In this document: positions 1 through 7,070 of the stretch, one piece after another
Layout: each line of letters starts with the position of its first letter
How positions within the stretch are numbered: the stretch's first letter is position 1
DNA from: Clostridia bacterium
GTDB lineage: Bacteria; Bacillota; Clostridia; Oscillospirales; Acutalibacteraceae
NCBI GenBank assembly: GCA_017435865.1
Contig: JAFSEF010000119.1
Coordinates: forward strand, 1 to 36,781
Length of the DNA: 36,781 nt
Reading direction: 5' to 3'
The notes under the pieces: model-generated
Told to the model about the DNA's origin: nothing
Seen by the model: the letters and a program-made list of their open reading frames with translations, nothing else
Database searches by the model: none
Made by a program: the position numbers and the translations under genes

Positions 1-79
1 CCTTTGTTCGTGGGAGCAAGCAAATCAAAACACCCTCGAACCATAATTTGCAACAGAAAGGATAAGCAACTGCAAGTGT

Positions 80-112
80 GCTGAAAAGTATACTTGCAGT
101 ATATTTTTCAGC
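80..112. repeat. 15-bp stem-loop upstream of the hipB-like gene
   Basis: GCTGAAAAGTATACT (80-94) pairs with AGTATATTTTTCAGC (98-112) around a TGC loop, with one G.U pair. No U-run follows, so it is not a typical terminator. It lies just upstream of three operator-like palindromes and may be a transcript end of an unseen upstream gene or another protein site. Confidence 0.6.
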
Positions 113-118
113 ATAAAA

Positions 119-136
119 TATACCTTTTCGGGTATA
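119..136. promoter_or_regulatory. Operator-like palindrome 1 (HipB-type)
   Basis: TATACCTTTTCGGGTATA is a dyad with arms TATACC/GGGTATA. It is the most upstream and most divergent of three similar sites ahead of the hipB-like gene. Family knowledge: HipB represses its own operon by binding several short palindromes with pyrimidine/purine arms. Binding by this protein is inferred. Confidence 0.55.
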
Positions 137-169
137 ATGTTGTGTAATATTATTGTGTTGACATGAATT

Positions 170-187
170 TATACCCAATCGGGTGTA
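170..187. promoter_or_regulatory. Operator-like palindrome 2 (HipB-type)
   Basis: TATACCCAATCGGGTGTA is identical over all 18 bases to the copy at 211-228, 41 bases downstream. Each copy is preceded closely by a TTGACA hexamer (158-163 here). The duplicated promoter-operator unit suggests cooperative repression. Confidence 0.65.
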
Positions 188-203
188 AAGTAAGTAAAAT
201 TTA

Positions 204-232
204 TTGACACTATACCCAATCGGGTGTAAAAT
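204..232 (+). promoter_or_regulatory. hipB-like promoter with operator 3 in the spacer
   Basis: TTGACA (204-209) and TAAAAT (227-232) are separated by 17 bases. The spacer is almost filled by the palindrome TATACCCAATCGGGTGTA (211-228), so a bound repressor would block RNA polymerase. A start seven bases after the -10 falls on the A of the ATG at 239, predicting a leaderless transcript. Confidence 0.7.
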
Positions 233-238
233 GTGTGT

Positions 239-439
239 ATGAATACGATTGCTATATTTATCAAACAAAAAAGAAAAGAAGCAGGGCTGACGCAAGAGGA
301 ATTTGCAGTCCGGTCAGGGCTTGGACTTCGTTTTGTGCGTGAATTGGAACAGGGCAAAGAAACCGTGCGCATGGACAAGGTCAATCAGGCTCTTGCCATG
401 TTCGGAATGCAGGCTGTACCTGGAATAAAGGAAGGATGA
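239..439 (+). CDS. HipB-like XRE-family transcriptional regulator (y4mF type)
   Basis: A 66-residue DNA-binding protein made of one helix-turn-helix domain. The stretch QKRKEAGLTQEEFAVRSGL is the HTH, followed by LRFVRELEQGKETVRMDKV, which is characteristic of the HipB-type antitoxins of the couple_hipB/y4mF group. ATG 239 is preferred over GTG 233 because family proteins begin just before this point and the promoter would start transcription at 239. No ribosome binding site precedes it. In the family, HipB represses its own operon and neutralises a HipA kinase. Here no hipA follows: the gene overlaps a dipeptidase gene. It may be an orphan antitoxin, a solitary repressor, or have a hipA outside the window. 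The three upstream palindromes are its likely operators (inference). Confidence 0.85.
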   Translation: MNTIAIFIKQKRKEAGLTQEEFAVRSGLGLRFVRELEQGKETVRMDKVNQALAMFGMQAVPGIKEG

Positions 440-444
440 CTGTT

Positions 445-1863
445 ATGCACTTTAATGAATATATCGACTCCCAAAAAGACCGTTTTCTTGCTGATCTTGC
501 ACGGTTGGTAAAAGTACGCAGTGTCCGCGAGGATGCAACAGCAGATCACCCTTACGGGGACGGTCCTGCAAAAGCACTCGATGAAGCCATTGCAATCTGT
601 GCGGAACACGGTTTTGACATGAAAAACCTCAATTACCATGCAGGCGAAACCGATCTCGGAGAAGATCCCGCTTTACTGATTCTTGCACACCTCGACGTTG
701 TGGATGAGGGTGAAGGTTGGACAAAACCGCCCTATGAAATGACCGAAGAGGACGGAAAGCTCTACGGCAGAGGCACCATGGACGACAAAGGGCCTGCTCT
801 GGCTGCCCTGTATGCCATGGAAGCGGTCAGAGAATGCGGCATAAAGTTAAACAAAGGTGTCCGTCTTGTGCTCGGTTGTGCGGAAGAAACAGGCAGCGAA
901 GACATGGAATACTACTTCAAAAACCGTCCCGCACTCCCCTATTGTTTCTCTCCCGATGCTGCATATCCGCTGATTCACCTTGAAAAAGGCAGATTCGCTC
1001 CGTATTTTTCAAAATCATGGGATGCAGTCAACATCATTCCCCGTATTATGCGTATTGACGGCGGCACAACACCGAATATTGTTCCCTGCAAGGCAAGTGC
1101 CGTTGTGTTGGGTCTTACCGCCGCACAGGTGCAGCCCGTGTGTGATGCATACAAAGAAAAAACAGGTGCAAACTATGTGCTGACCGAAGAATTCAACTGC
1201 GAAGGCGGTGTCTGCTGCAAAAAACTTGTCATCACTGCCGAAGGTGCAGCTGCCCATGCAAGCGAACCTTACAAAGGAAACAATGCACAGACCGCACTTC
1301 TTGCACTGCTTGGTGCTTTGCCGCTTGCCGATACACCCTGTACACAGGCTGTGGCGGCACTCAACCGCTTGTTCCCCCACGGTGACACTGCGGGTGAAAC
1401 GGTCGGCATTGCCATGAAAGATGACATTTCGGGGGATCTTACCTTCAATTTCGGTGTCCTCAGCATGGACGAAACAGGCTGTACCGCCTGCTTTGACAGC
1501 CGTGTTCCCGTGTGTGCAAACAAAGAAAATGTGTTCGACGTTGTCGCTGCCGCATTGCAGAAAGAAGGCTTTGCACTGCACGAGGATGCCCACATGATTC
1601 CTGCCCACCACGTACCCAAGGACGCTCCTATTGTTCAAACGCTGTTGTCCGTATATGAACAGTACACCGGCGAAAAAGGCGAAGCCTATGCCATCGGCGG
1701 CGGTACGTATGTGCATGACATTGAGGGCGGTGTCGCTTTCGGTTGCGAAATGCCGGGTGTTGATTACCGTCTGCACGGTGCGGATGAATTTGCCGACCTC
1801 GACACCTTGCTGCTGTCAGCCAAAATGTTTGCCGAAGCCATCGTCCGCCTGTGCGGAGAATAA
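445..1863 (+). CDS. Sapep (PepV-like) M20 family metallo-dipeptidase
   Basis: A cytoplasmic zinc or manganese dipeptidase of about 472 residues that releases amino acids from peptides taken up by the cell. Metal-ligand motifs of the M20 fold are all visible (numbering from ATG 436): H85 in AHLDVVD, D117 in GRGTMDDKGP, the catalytic pair E150-E151 in CAEETGSED, D174 in SPDAAYP and H447 in RLHGADEF. The IGGGTY motif near the C-terminus is typical of the PepV/Sapep branch. ATG 436 overlaps the stop of the upstream regulator, but the purine-rich AGGAAGG at 429-435 touches it; ATG 445 lies nine bases beyond that site and is the better start. The gene is translationally coupled to the HipB-like regulator and so probably under its control, an unusual partnership. 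Full length; a terminator follows at 1918. Confidence 0.92.
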   Translation: MHFNEYIDSQKDRFLADLARLVKVRSVREDATADHPYGDGPAKALDEAIAICAEHGFDMKNLNYHAGETDLGEDPALLILAHLDVVDEGEGWTKPPYEMTEEDGKLYGRGTMDDKGPALAALYAMEAVRECGIKLNKGVRLVLGCAEETGSEDMEYYFKNRPALPYCFSPDAAYPLIHLEKGRFAPYFSKSWDAVNIIPRIMRIDGGTTPNIVPCKASAVVLGLTAAQVQPVCDAYKEKTGANYVLTEEFNCEGGVCCKKLVITAEGAAAHASEPYKGNNAQTALLALLGALPLADTPCTQAVAALNRLFPHGDTAGETVGIAMKDDISGDLTFNFGVLSMDETGCTACFDSRVPVCANKENVFDVVAAALQKEGFALHEDAHMIPAHHVPKDAPIVQTLLSVYEQYTGEKGEAYAIGGGTYVHDIEGGVAFGCEMPGVDYRLHGADEFADLDTLLLSAKMFAEAIVRLCGE

Positions 1864-1917
1864 AAAATATTCTATATCAACCCCCCCGTCCCCCAATCTC
1901 AATATCATTAAGTTAAG

Positions 1918-1958
1918 AAAAACCGAGTTTCACAATGTTGTGAGGTTCGGTTTTTTTT
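1918..1958 (+). terminator. Rho-independent terminator after the dipeptidase gene
   Basis: AACCGA (1921-1926) pairs with TCGGTT (1947-1952), with an inner CACAA/TTGTG stem, followed by eight T residues from 1951. It closes the regulator-dipeptidase unit. Confidence 0.85.
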
Positions 1959-2002
1959 GTAACTTTTTTCAAAAAACACTTGACAAACAGAATAAAATGT
2001 GA

Positions 2003-2034
2003 GCCTTTTTGTTAACTTTCGTTAACAAAAAGGC
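2003..2034. repeat. Perfect 14-bp inverted repeat between convergent genes
   Basis: GCCTTTTTGTTAAC (2003-2016), a TTTC loop, then GTTAACAAAAAGGC (2021-2034). It lies between the plus-strand terminator and the end of the minus-strand ligase gene. The U-rich sequence is inside the stem and no clear U-run follows in either direction, so terminator function for the minus strand is possible but not typical. Confidence 0.6.
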
Positions 2035-2083
2035 CCAGACTGTCGGCTCCTTTTGCTTTTGCTTTTTATAATATGTTCATTCT

Positions 2084-3265
2084 TTATTCGGATGCGAAGT
2101 TGGTGAAATAACCCTGTACAAGAACGACGGGTGTACCTCTGTCACCGCTGCCGCTTGTCAGGTCACAAAGGGAACCGAGCAGGTCGGTCAGCTGTCTGGG
2201 TGTGGTTCCTTCGGACTGCATATTGCCGACAAGGTCAGCATCCTTGGCACGGATTTTTTCACGCATTGCCTGTGCGAGTGCTTCACCCGACAGATCGGAA
2301 AATTCGTTGTCTGCGAAGTATTTCATCTTCAGCTCATTGGGCGTACCGACAAGACGCGGTGTGTGTGCGGGAGAAACCACGGGGTCTGCCAGTTCCCAGA
2401 TCCCGCCGACGGGATCCTTGAAACAACCGTCACCGTAGACCATGCATTCGATATTCTTACCGGTGACTTCCTTGAGTTTTGCGTGCAGATCAGCCACAAA
2501 AGCGGCACAATCTCTGGGGAAGAGTTTTACCTTGTCATCGGTTGCCTTGTTGGAACCGAGCAGGCCGTATTCGGACCAACCGCTGCCGTCAACGCTCTCG
2601 TTGAGAATCTGGTCGATTCTCCAGATGTTGGCATCCGCATCGGCTGCTCTGAGTCTTCTTTCGGTGCGGAAACGGCTGTGAATGTCGCAGCACAGGACGT
2701 TCTTGGTATAATTGAGAATGTACTTGGGATCATTGGAGAACAGGATTTCGATGTTGTCACCGAAGCTCTTGTAATATTCGATGTAATCCACACCCGTGAA
2801 ACGGTGTACGGTATTGTTGCCGAACACAGCACGGAAACCTGCTTCATCGAAAGAATCGGAATAGGGATTGACACCCTTTTCGTCTGCTTCATCAATGCTT
2901 ACAAGCTGGTTGCCGACTTCGTCACCGGGATAAGAAAGCTGCACATACAGCTTTTCGCAGGACATGGCAAGACCTTTGAGCAGAACGGAAAAACGGTTAC
3001 GGCTGAGAATGGGGAAAACAATACCCATATCCTTACCGCCGAGTTTGGCTCTGACATCGGCTGCGATCTGTGCGGTGGTAGCATAGTTACCCTGGGTTCT
3101 GCCGACTACAGCTTCGGTAACACCGACAATATCACCGTCATGGAAGCTGAAACCGTCGTTTTCGCTTGCAGCAAGAAGGCTCTTGACAATCTCGCCTGCA
3201 AGGTCATCGCCCTGCTGGAAAATGGGACAGATAATACCTCTGGAGGTAACGCCTGTTGTTCTCAT
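2084..3265 (-). CDS. Coenzyme F420:L-glutamate ligase-like protein (CofE/FbiB fold)
   Basis: A 393-residue soluble protein resembling the F420_ligase family. Supporting stretches are FHDGDIVGVTEAVVGRTQGN (residues about 40-59), which matches the CofE pattern of a GD core with a ser/thr-glu strand, and VYGDGCFKDPVGGIWELAD in the C-terminal half, where CofE binds metal and nucleotide. CofE adds glutamate to F420 with GTP. No other F420 biosynthesis gene is in the window and most Clostridia are not known to make F420, so the real substrate may be another gamma-glutamylation target (inference). Start: ATG 3265 with AGAGG nine bases upstream. It lies 61 bases after the Xaa-Pro peptidase gene on the same strand, so cotranscription is plausible. 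Confidence 0.7.
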   Translation of the reverse strand: MRTTGVTSRGIICPIFQQGDDLAGEIVKSLLAASENDGFSFHDGDIVGVTEAVVGRTQGNYATTAQIAADVRAKLGGKDMGIVFPILSRNRFSVLLKGLAMSCEKLYVQLSYPGDEVGNQLVSIDEADEKGVNPYSDSFDEAGFRAVFGNNTVHRFTGVDYIEYYKSFGDNIEILFSNDPKYILNYTKNVLCCDIHSRFRTERRLRAADADANIWRIDQILNESVDGSGWSEYGLLGSNKATDDKVKLFPRDCAAFVADLHAKLKEVTGKNIECMVYGDGCFKDPVGGIWELADPVVSPAHTPRLVGTPNELKMKYFADNEFSDLSGEALAQAMREKIRAKDADLVGNMQSEGTTPRQLTDLLGSLCDLTSGSGDRGTPVVLVQGYFTNFASE

Positions 3266-3326
3266 TTGTGATAACCTCTATTCTTAAACTAAATTTTAAA
3301 CAATATAAATACGACACCTGTGCAAC

Positions 3327-4397
3327 TTACAGACAAATCAGTTCCTTGGGACAGTTGGTGAGGTTGCGGCAACCGTCGGGTGTGATGAGTGCCATATCCT
3401 CAATGCGTACACCGAATTTGCCGGGCAGATAAATGCCGGGTTCAACGGTGACAACGTGCCCTGTGTGCAGAATCTGCTTTGTTTTGGGGCTGAGTCTGGG
3501 TTCTTCGTGGATTTCAACACCCACGCTGTGTCCTGTACCGTGGCCGAAGTTTTTGCCGTAACCGGCTGCTTCAATGATATCTCTGCCTGCTTTGTCGGCA
3601 TCGAATCCCGAAACACCGTCATGCAGTGCCGCAAGGGATGCCGTCTGTGCGGCAAGCACGGTTTCATAGACCTTTTTCTGCTCGTCGGTGGGGGTACCGA
3701 TGAACACGGTACGGGTCATATCCGAATGATACCCGTTGACAACGGCACCGTAGTCCATGGTCAGGAAGTCACCGTTTTCGATTTTTTTATCGGTCGGGAC
3801 ACCGTGCGGCATGGAAGAATTGGCTCCGCTGACACAGATGGTTTCAAAGGACAGGGCCTGTGCACCGTGGGAAAGCATATAATAATCGAGTGCGAGCTGA
3901 ATTTCTTTTTCGGTTTTGCCGACCTTGATTTCACCGAGGATATAATCGAATGCATCCTCTGCGATCTTCTGGGCGGCAAGAATATACTGTACTTCTTCTT
4001 CGCTCTTAACGGCACGCTGGCTCTCAATGAGTTCTGTGAGAGTGTTGCTGTCATCAAGGGTGATTCCGGGCAGGTCGTTGCAGAGCTTTTTGTAAGCACT
4101 GACAGTTATGCGATCTGCTTCGATGAGTACGTTTTTGATGTTTTTTTCTTTGAATATGGCATTGAGCTGACCGCTCAGGTCCGTGCTGTCTGCCACGGGA
4201 CAGGCTGTAATGGTTTTGCCTGCAGCTTCGGTGTAACGGCTGTCTGTCCAGAAACAGGCATAGCCGTCTGCACAAACAAGCAAACAGCCGTCGGTGCTGG
4301 GGAATGATGTATAATAAAGACGGTTGACCTCGCTGAAAATGAGGGCTGCATCACTTTTTCCTTGAAGCGTTGCGGATAAAGCTGTGATTTTCTGCAT
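3327..4397 (-). CDS. Xaa-Pro aminopeptidase (M24 family)
   Basis: A 356-residue cytoplasmic metallopeptidase that removes an N-terminal residue preceding proline. Residues 1-125 form the creatinase-type N-terminal domain (FWTDSRYTEAA near 49-59). The pita-bread catalytic domain carries all five metal ligands: D215 (MDYGA), D226 (HSDMTRT), H290 (GHGTGHSVG), E319 (VEPGIY) and E333 (RIEDM). ATG 4397 has AAGGAA about eight bases upstream. The open frame extends to 4553, but that extension is the yqeG coding sequence read in another frame. The start overlaps the 3' end of yqeG by 47 bases, indicating translational coupling in one operon. Confidence 0.92.
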   Translation of the reverse strand: MQKITALSATLQGKSDAALIFSEVNRLYYTSFPSTDGCLLVCADGYACFWTDSRYTEAAGKTITACPVADSTDLSGQLNAIFKEKNIKNVLIEADRITVSAYKKLCNDLPGITLDDSNTLTELIESQRAVKSEEEVQYILAAQKIAEDAFDYILGEIKVGKTEKEIQLALDYYMLSHGAQALSFETICVSGANSSMPHGVPTDKKIENGDFLTMDYGAVVNGYHSDMTRTVFIGTPTDEQKKVYETVLAAQTASLAALHDGVSGFDADKAGRDIIEAAGYGKNFGHGTGHSVGVEIHEEPRLSPKTKQILHTGHVVTVEPGIYLPGKFGVRIEDMALITPDGCRNLTNCPKELICL

Positions 4398-4899
4398 TTC
4401 TTTCTTTCCTTCTTTTTTCGAGGTATTCGCGTTCCTTTTTGCGTTCTTTGCGGAATTTTTCTGCAAACAGTTTTTCGGGTTCAAAGGGTTCGACCTTGAC
4501 AGAAATGGCACCTGCTTTGTTGGCACCCATGACATCGGTAAACAACCTGTCACCGATCATGGCAATTTCGGACACATCCACATTGAGCATTTTTGCAGCT
4601 TTGAAAAATGCGGAAGTGTGCGGTTTGTCCGCCATGGAAATCCACGGCAATTTGCCGAATTTTTTACTCAGCCACCAGGCACGGATGGTGTAAGTATTGG
4701 AAATGATGATAACAGGAAAACCTGCCGCACGAACATCACGCAGCCATTCTTTGACACCGCCGGGAGCGTGCATGGTGCTGTCAAGCACGGTTGTGTTGTC
4801 AAGATCGACCGCCACCGCTTTGGCACCCATCATTCGAAGATCCTGCAAGGTGATGTCCGTTATGCGAGCATATTCATATTTGGGATATGCGTCATGCAT
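4351..4899 (-). CDS. yqeG: YqeG family HAD-IIIA phosphatase
   Basis: A 182-residue HAD-superfamily phosphatase. HAD motif I is VDLDNTTVLD, motif II is IIISNTYTIRAWW, and motifs III/IV are ADKPHTSAF and MIGDRLFTDVMGANKAG. This set matches bacterial YqeG, a conserved Firmicutes protein often next to translation or shikimate genes; its substrate is not settled. The C-terminus is a highly basic tail rich in KERKKE/KRRKER. GTG 4908 is possible, but GGGTGG at 4905-4910 sits five bases before ATG 4899, which is preferred. Located downstream of rpsU and its terminator, so it may depend on readthrough. Its 3' end overlaps the peptidase gene by 47 bases. Confidence 0.9.
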   Translation of the reverse strand: MHDAYPKYEYARITDITLQDLRMMGAKAVAVDLDNTTVLDSTMHAPGGVKEWLRDVRAAGFPVIIISNTYTIRAWWLSKKFGKLPWISMADKPHTSAFFKAAKMLNVDVSEIAMIGDRLFTDVMGANKAGAISVKVEPFEPEKLFAEKFRKERKKEREYLEKRRKERNAENHSFIRNASRKK

Positions 4900-4974
4900 A
4901 CAAACCACCCTTTCTTTTCCATTGTAAAGAATACATCCGGAAGCTTGCGAAATCCTTTACTTCAGGTCGATTCC

Positions 4975-5012
4975 GAAAAAAAATTGAAACGGACCTTCCT
5001 GTGAAGGCCCGT
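4975..5012 (-). terminator. rpsU terminator
   Basis: ACGGACCTTC (4989-4998) faces GAAGGCCCGT (5003-5012) around CTGT. The single A/C mismatch becomes a G.U pair only in minus-strand RNA, and the run of A from 4979 gives a U-run on that strand, so it terminates rpsU. Confidence 0.9.
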
Positions 5013-5021
5013 TTTGCATTT

Positions 5022-5198
5022 TTACTTATACTTGCGTTTACGAGCCGCTTCCGATTTCTTCTTTCTCTTAACAGAAGGCTTCTCGTAATGCTCTCTCTTG
5101 CGTACTTCCTGGATAACTCCATCGCGAGAGGTCTGGCGCTTAAAACGTCTCAGCGCACTGTCGAGAGATTCGTTCTCTTTAACTTTGATCGTACTCAT
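5022..5198 (-). CDS. rpsU: 30S ribosomal protein S21
   Basis: A 58-residue basic ribosomal protein of the small subunit that acts near the anti-Shine-Dalgarno region of 16S rRNA. The translation begins [20 protein letters not shown] and continues with a conserved [23 protein letters not shown] core and a Lys/Arg-rich tail ending KRKYK. Length and sequence are typical of Firmicutes S21. ATG 5198 is preceded by the strong site GGAGGGAGG. The gene has its own consensus promoter (5262-5290) and a strong terminator, so it is expressed largely as a single gene even though yqeG follows on the same strand. Confidence 0.97.
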   Translation of the reverse strand: MSTIKVKENESLDSALRRFKRQTSRDGVIQEVRKREHYEKPSVKRKKKSEAARKRKYK

Positions 5199-5261
5199 TC
5201 TCTATTCCCTCCCTCCGCTTACCGCGTGGGTACTAACATTCTTGTCATTTGACACTTCGAT

Positions 5262-5290
5262 ATTATACATCACGCATTGACGGCTGTCAA
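5262..5290 (-). promoter_or_regulatory. rpsU promoter
   Basis: On the minus strand, TTGACA (5290-5285) and TATAAT (5267-5262) are both perfect consensus hexamers with a 17-base spacer. This is the strongest promoter match in the window, as expected for a ribosomal protein. Confidence 0.92.
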
Positions 5291-5360
5291 TATTTTTTTC
5301 GTCTTTTCCTGTATTTTTTCTTAAATTTTTTATCTGTGTTTTTCGTTTTAAGAATAATCA

Positions 5361-5389
5361 TTGCAAAAACAAAGCGATTATTGTATGAT
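5361..5389 (+). promoter_or_regulatory. GH43 gene promoter
   Basis: TTGCAA (5361-5366), 17 bases, TATGAT (5384-5389), about 37 bases before the ATG of the glycosidase gene. Confidence 0.7.
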
Positions 5390-5425
5390 AATGATAGGAT
5401 AAACAATAAAGAAGGAGAAATTAAG

Positions 5426-6430
5426 ATGTTTACTATACTCAAAACGTTTTTCATTACCCTGCTGGCACTTCTCGGACTTGTACAGGGCGAAGCAGACAGA
5501 GCCCCCATTGACACTTCCAACGGCGGTGATCCTGTCCTCATTGAAGATGCAGGAAATACATATTATACATTCACCACAGGCGGCGGTGTAGATATATGTA
5601 AAATTGAAAGCATTGACAACACAACCGTCACCGACCGTAAAACCGTTTTTTATGCAGGCCAAAACGGAACGGTAAAAGATGTCTGGGCACCCGAAATCCA
5701 CAAAATCGGCGACCGCTGGTATATTCTTTCCTGTGCACTGTTTTCGGAAGAAGCCGCAGGCAAAGGCAGTATGCCGAATGCAGAAGAATACACCGAGCAC
5801 GATGACTGGTACCGCTACGGTTTTGTACTGGAAAGCAAGACGGAAGATGTGTTCGGCGAATATGAATTCAAAGGCATTCTTGCACCCGACGGCATGAACA
5901 ACATCGACGGCACCTATCTGCAAAAAGACGGCAAACTGTATTATGTCTGCTCTGCTTACACCAACATTGCAGAACAAAACATTTATATTTGTGAAATGGA
6001 AAACCCCTATACCCTGAAAGTCAACGAAGACGGCAGCAACGGAGCTGTCCGCCTGTCAAGACCTTTCTATAAATGGGAAAAACAAGGCTGGTCCGTCAAC
6101 GAAGGTCCTGCGGTGCTGTACAACGGGGATGACATTTTCATCGTCTATTCCGCAAGCGGTTTCAGTTCGGGCAGCTACTGCATGGGTATGCTGACACTGA
6201 CAGGCAACAATGTGATGAACCCGTTGCATTGGTACAAATCCCCTATACCGGTGCACAATCACCGTCCCGAAGCAGGTATTTTCAACGCCGGTCACTGCTC
6301 ATTTCTCTACCGTGAAGACGGCAGTATATATATGGTATACCATGCGACCGCAAATGCCGACTTCCATGCATCACCGCGTCTGACCCACATCAAACCCGTC
6401 GCCTTTGTCATGGGTGTTCCTGTTTTCTGA
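5426..6430 (+). CDS. Secreted family GH43 glycoside hydrolase (arabinosidase/xylosidase type)
   Basis: A 334-residue exported beta-propeller enzyme. Residues 1-21 form a signal peptide (KTFFITLLALLGLVQG). The three GH43 catalytic acids are visible: D35 in NGGDPVLIED (base), D161 in NNIDGTYLQKDGKLYY (pKa modulator) and E216 in VNEGPAVLYNGDDIF (general acid). VWAPEIHKIGDRWYI (86-100) and GHCSFLYREDGSIYMVYHA near the end are also family hallmarks. The family cleaves alpha-L-arabinofuranosyl or beta-xylosyl linkages of plant polysaccharides with inversion; the exact substrate cannot be read. ATG 5426 is chosen for AAGGAG eight bases upstream; the open frame reaching 5249 has no site and would bury the signal peptide. 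Single gene with its own promoter; no dockerin or carbohydrate-binding module is attached. Confidence 0.92.
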   Translation: MFTILKTFFITLLALLGLVQGEADRAPIDTSNGGDPVLIEDAGNTYYTFTTGGGVDICKIESIDNTTVTDRKTVFYAGQNGTVKDVWAPEIHKIGDRWYILSCALFSEEAAGKGSMPNAEEYTEHDDWYRYGFVLESKTEDVFGEYEFKGILAPDGMNNIDGTYLQKDGKLYYVCSAYTNIAEQNIYICEMENPYTLKVNEDGSNGAVRLSRPFYKWEKQGWSVNEGPAVLYNGDDIFIVYSASGFSSGSYCMGMLTLTGNNVMNPLHWYKSPIPVHNHRPEAGIFNAGHCSFLYREDGSIYMVYHATANADFHASPRLTHIKPVAFVMGVPVF

Positions 6431-6554
6431 TTTTTTTCACTTTTTTTGATTTTTTTCAGAAAATGTGTAACACTTTCCTTTTTGCCGTGTATACACAGAC
6501 GAAGAGAACAAAACATCTCAACAAAAACACAAACATCAAAAAGGAGATTTTACC

Positions 6555-6893
6555 ATGACTATGACAAATGAAAGAATCGAAGCCCTCACCGAAACCCTTG
6601 TAAATGACGCTGCTTTTGCTGCTGAACTGTTTGAAATGGATGCAACCGCTGCTGCAAAGGCTCTGGCCGCAAAAGGTTTTGACTTCAGTGCAGAAGAACT
6701 CAAAGCATTCTCGGCTGACCTGCAGGCATACCTTGCCGAAACCGAAGAACTCAACGAAAATGATCTCGAAGACGTAAACGGCGGCTGCCGTCCCTGTCCT
6801 CCTCCCTGCCGTCCCCGTCCCTGCCATCCGCACCGTCACTACCACTACGGTCGCTTCTGCGGTCATGTACACTATCGCAGATGCAGATGGTAA
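6555..6893 (+). CDS. Nif11-type leader RiPP precursor with Cys/His-rich core
   Basis: A 112-residue precursor of a ribosomally made, modified peptide. Residues 1-77 are a Nif11-like leader: LTETLVNDAAFAAELFEMDA, then FDFSAEELKAF, then an acidic end ELNENDLEDVNGG. The double glycine at 76-77 is the usual cleavage site for C39 peptidases of exporter ABC proteins. The 35-residue core (78-112) holds six Cys (78, 81, 85, 90, 102, 110), six His (91, 93, 95, 97, 104, 106), eight Arg and seven Pro, and no acidic residue. AAGGAG at 6541-6546 lies eight bases before ATG 6555. A terminator follows at 6935, so it is transcribed alone. No maturase, radical SAM enzyme, cyclodehydratase or exporter is in the window. 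The product is unknown; metal binding or thiol crosslinking is inference. Confidence 0.85.
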   Translation: MTMTNERIEALTETLVNDAAFAAELFEMDATAAAKALAAKGFDFSAEELKAFSADLQAYLAETEELNENDLEDVNGGCRPCPPPCRPRPCHPHRHYHYGRFCGHVHYRRCRW

Positions 6894-6934
6894 GCACCCG
6901 GGACTAAATATCGGATCAATAAACAAGAATCTGC

Positions 6935-6973
6935 AAAACGGACTCCGCAAAGAATATGCAGAGTCCGTTTTTG
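6935..6973 (+). terminator. Terminator after the RiPP precursor
   Basis: AAAACGGACTC (6935-6945) pairs with GAGTCCGTTTT (6961-6971), ending in a T-run, with a short inner GCA/TGC stem. It separates the precursor from the kinase gene. Confidence 0.85.
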
Positions 6974-7003
6974 CGAAATATGAATATTTTTGCTTGATAC
7001 CAC

Positions 7004-7032
7004 TTGCATCTTTGTTTGTTAAATGGTATAAT
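7004..7032 (+). promoter_or_regulatory. Kinase gene promoter
   Basis: TTGCAT (7004-7009), 17 bases, TATAAT (7027-7032), about 38 bases before ATG 7071. Confidence 0.75.
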
Positions 7033-7070
7033 TATTAAAAATATTTTTAAATTTGTTTGAAGGCGATAGT

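Noticed and set aside
1-439. Complete hipBA toxin-antitoxin system
   Set aside because: No HipA kinase is encoded downstream or elsewhere in the window; only the HipB-like part is present.
1015-1776. Long minus-strand open frame inside the dipeptidase gene
   Set aside because: It is a shadow of the real coding frame, with no ribosome binding site and Cys/His-rich low-similarity translation. The same applies to long antisense frames at 2363-3271, 9720-11213, 13419-14456, 14486-15682, 24008-25150, 29261-30544 and 32031-34106.
4398-4553. N-terminal extension of the Xaa-Pro aminopeptidase
   Set aside because: The extra 52 residues are yqeG read in another frame; the internal ATG 4397 has a ribosome binding site and fits the family start.
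5249-5425. N-terminal extension of the GH43 protein
   Set aside because: It would cover the GH43 promoter and hide the signal peptide; AAGGAG precedes ATG 5426.
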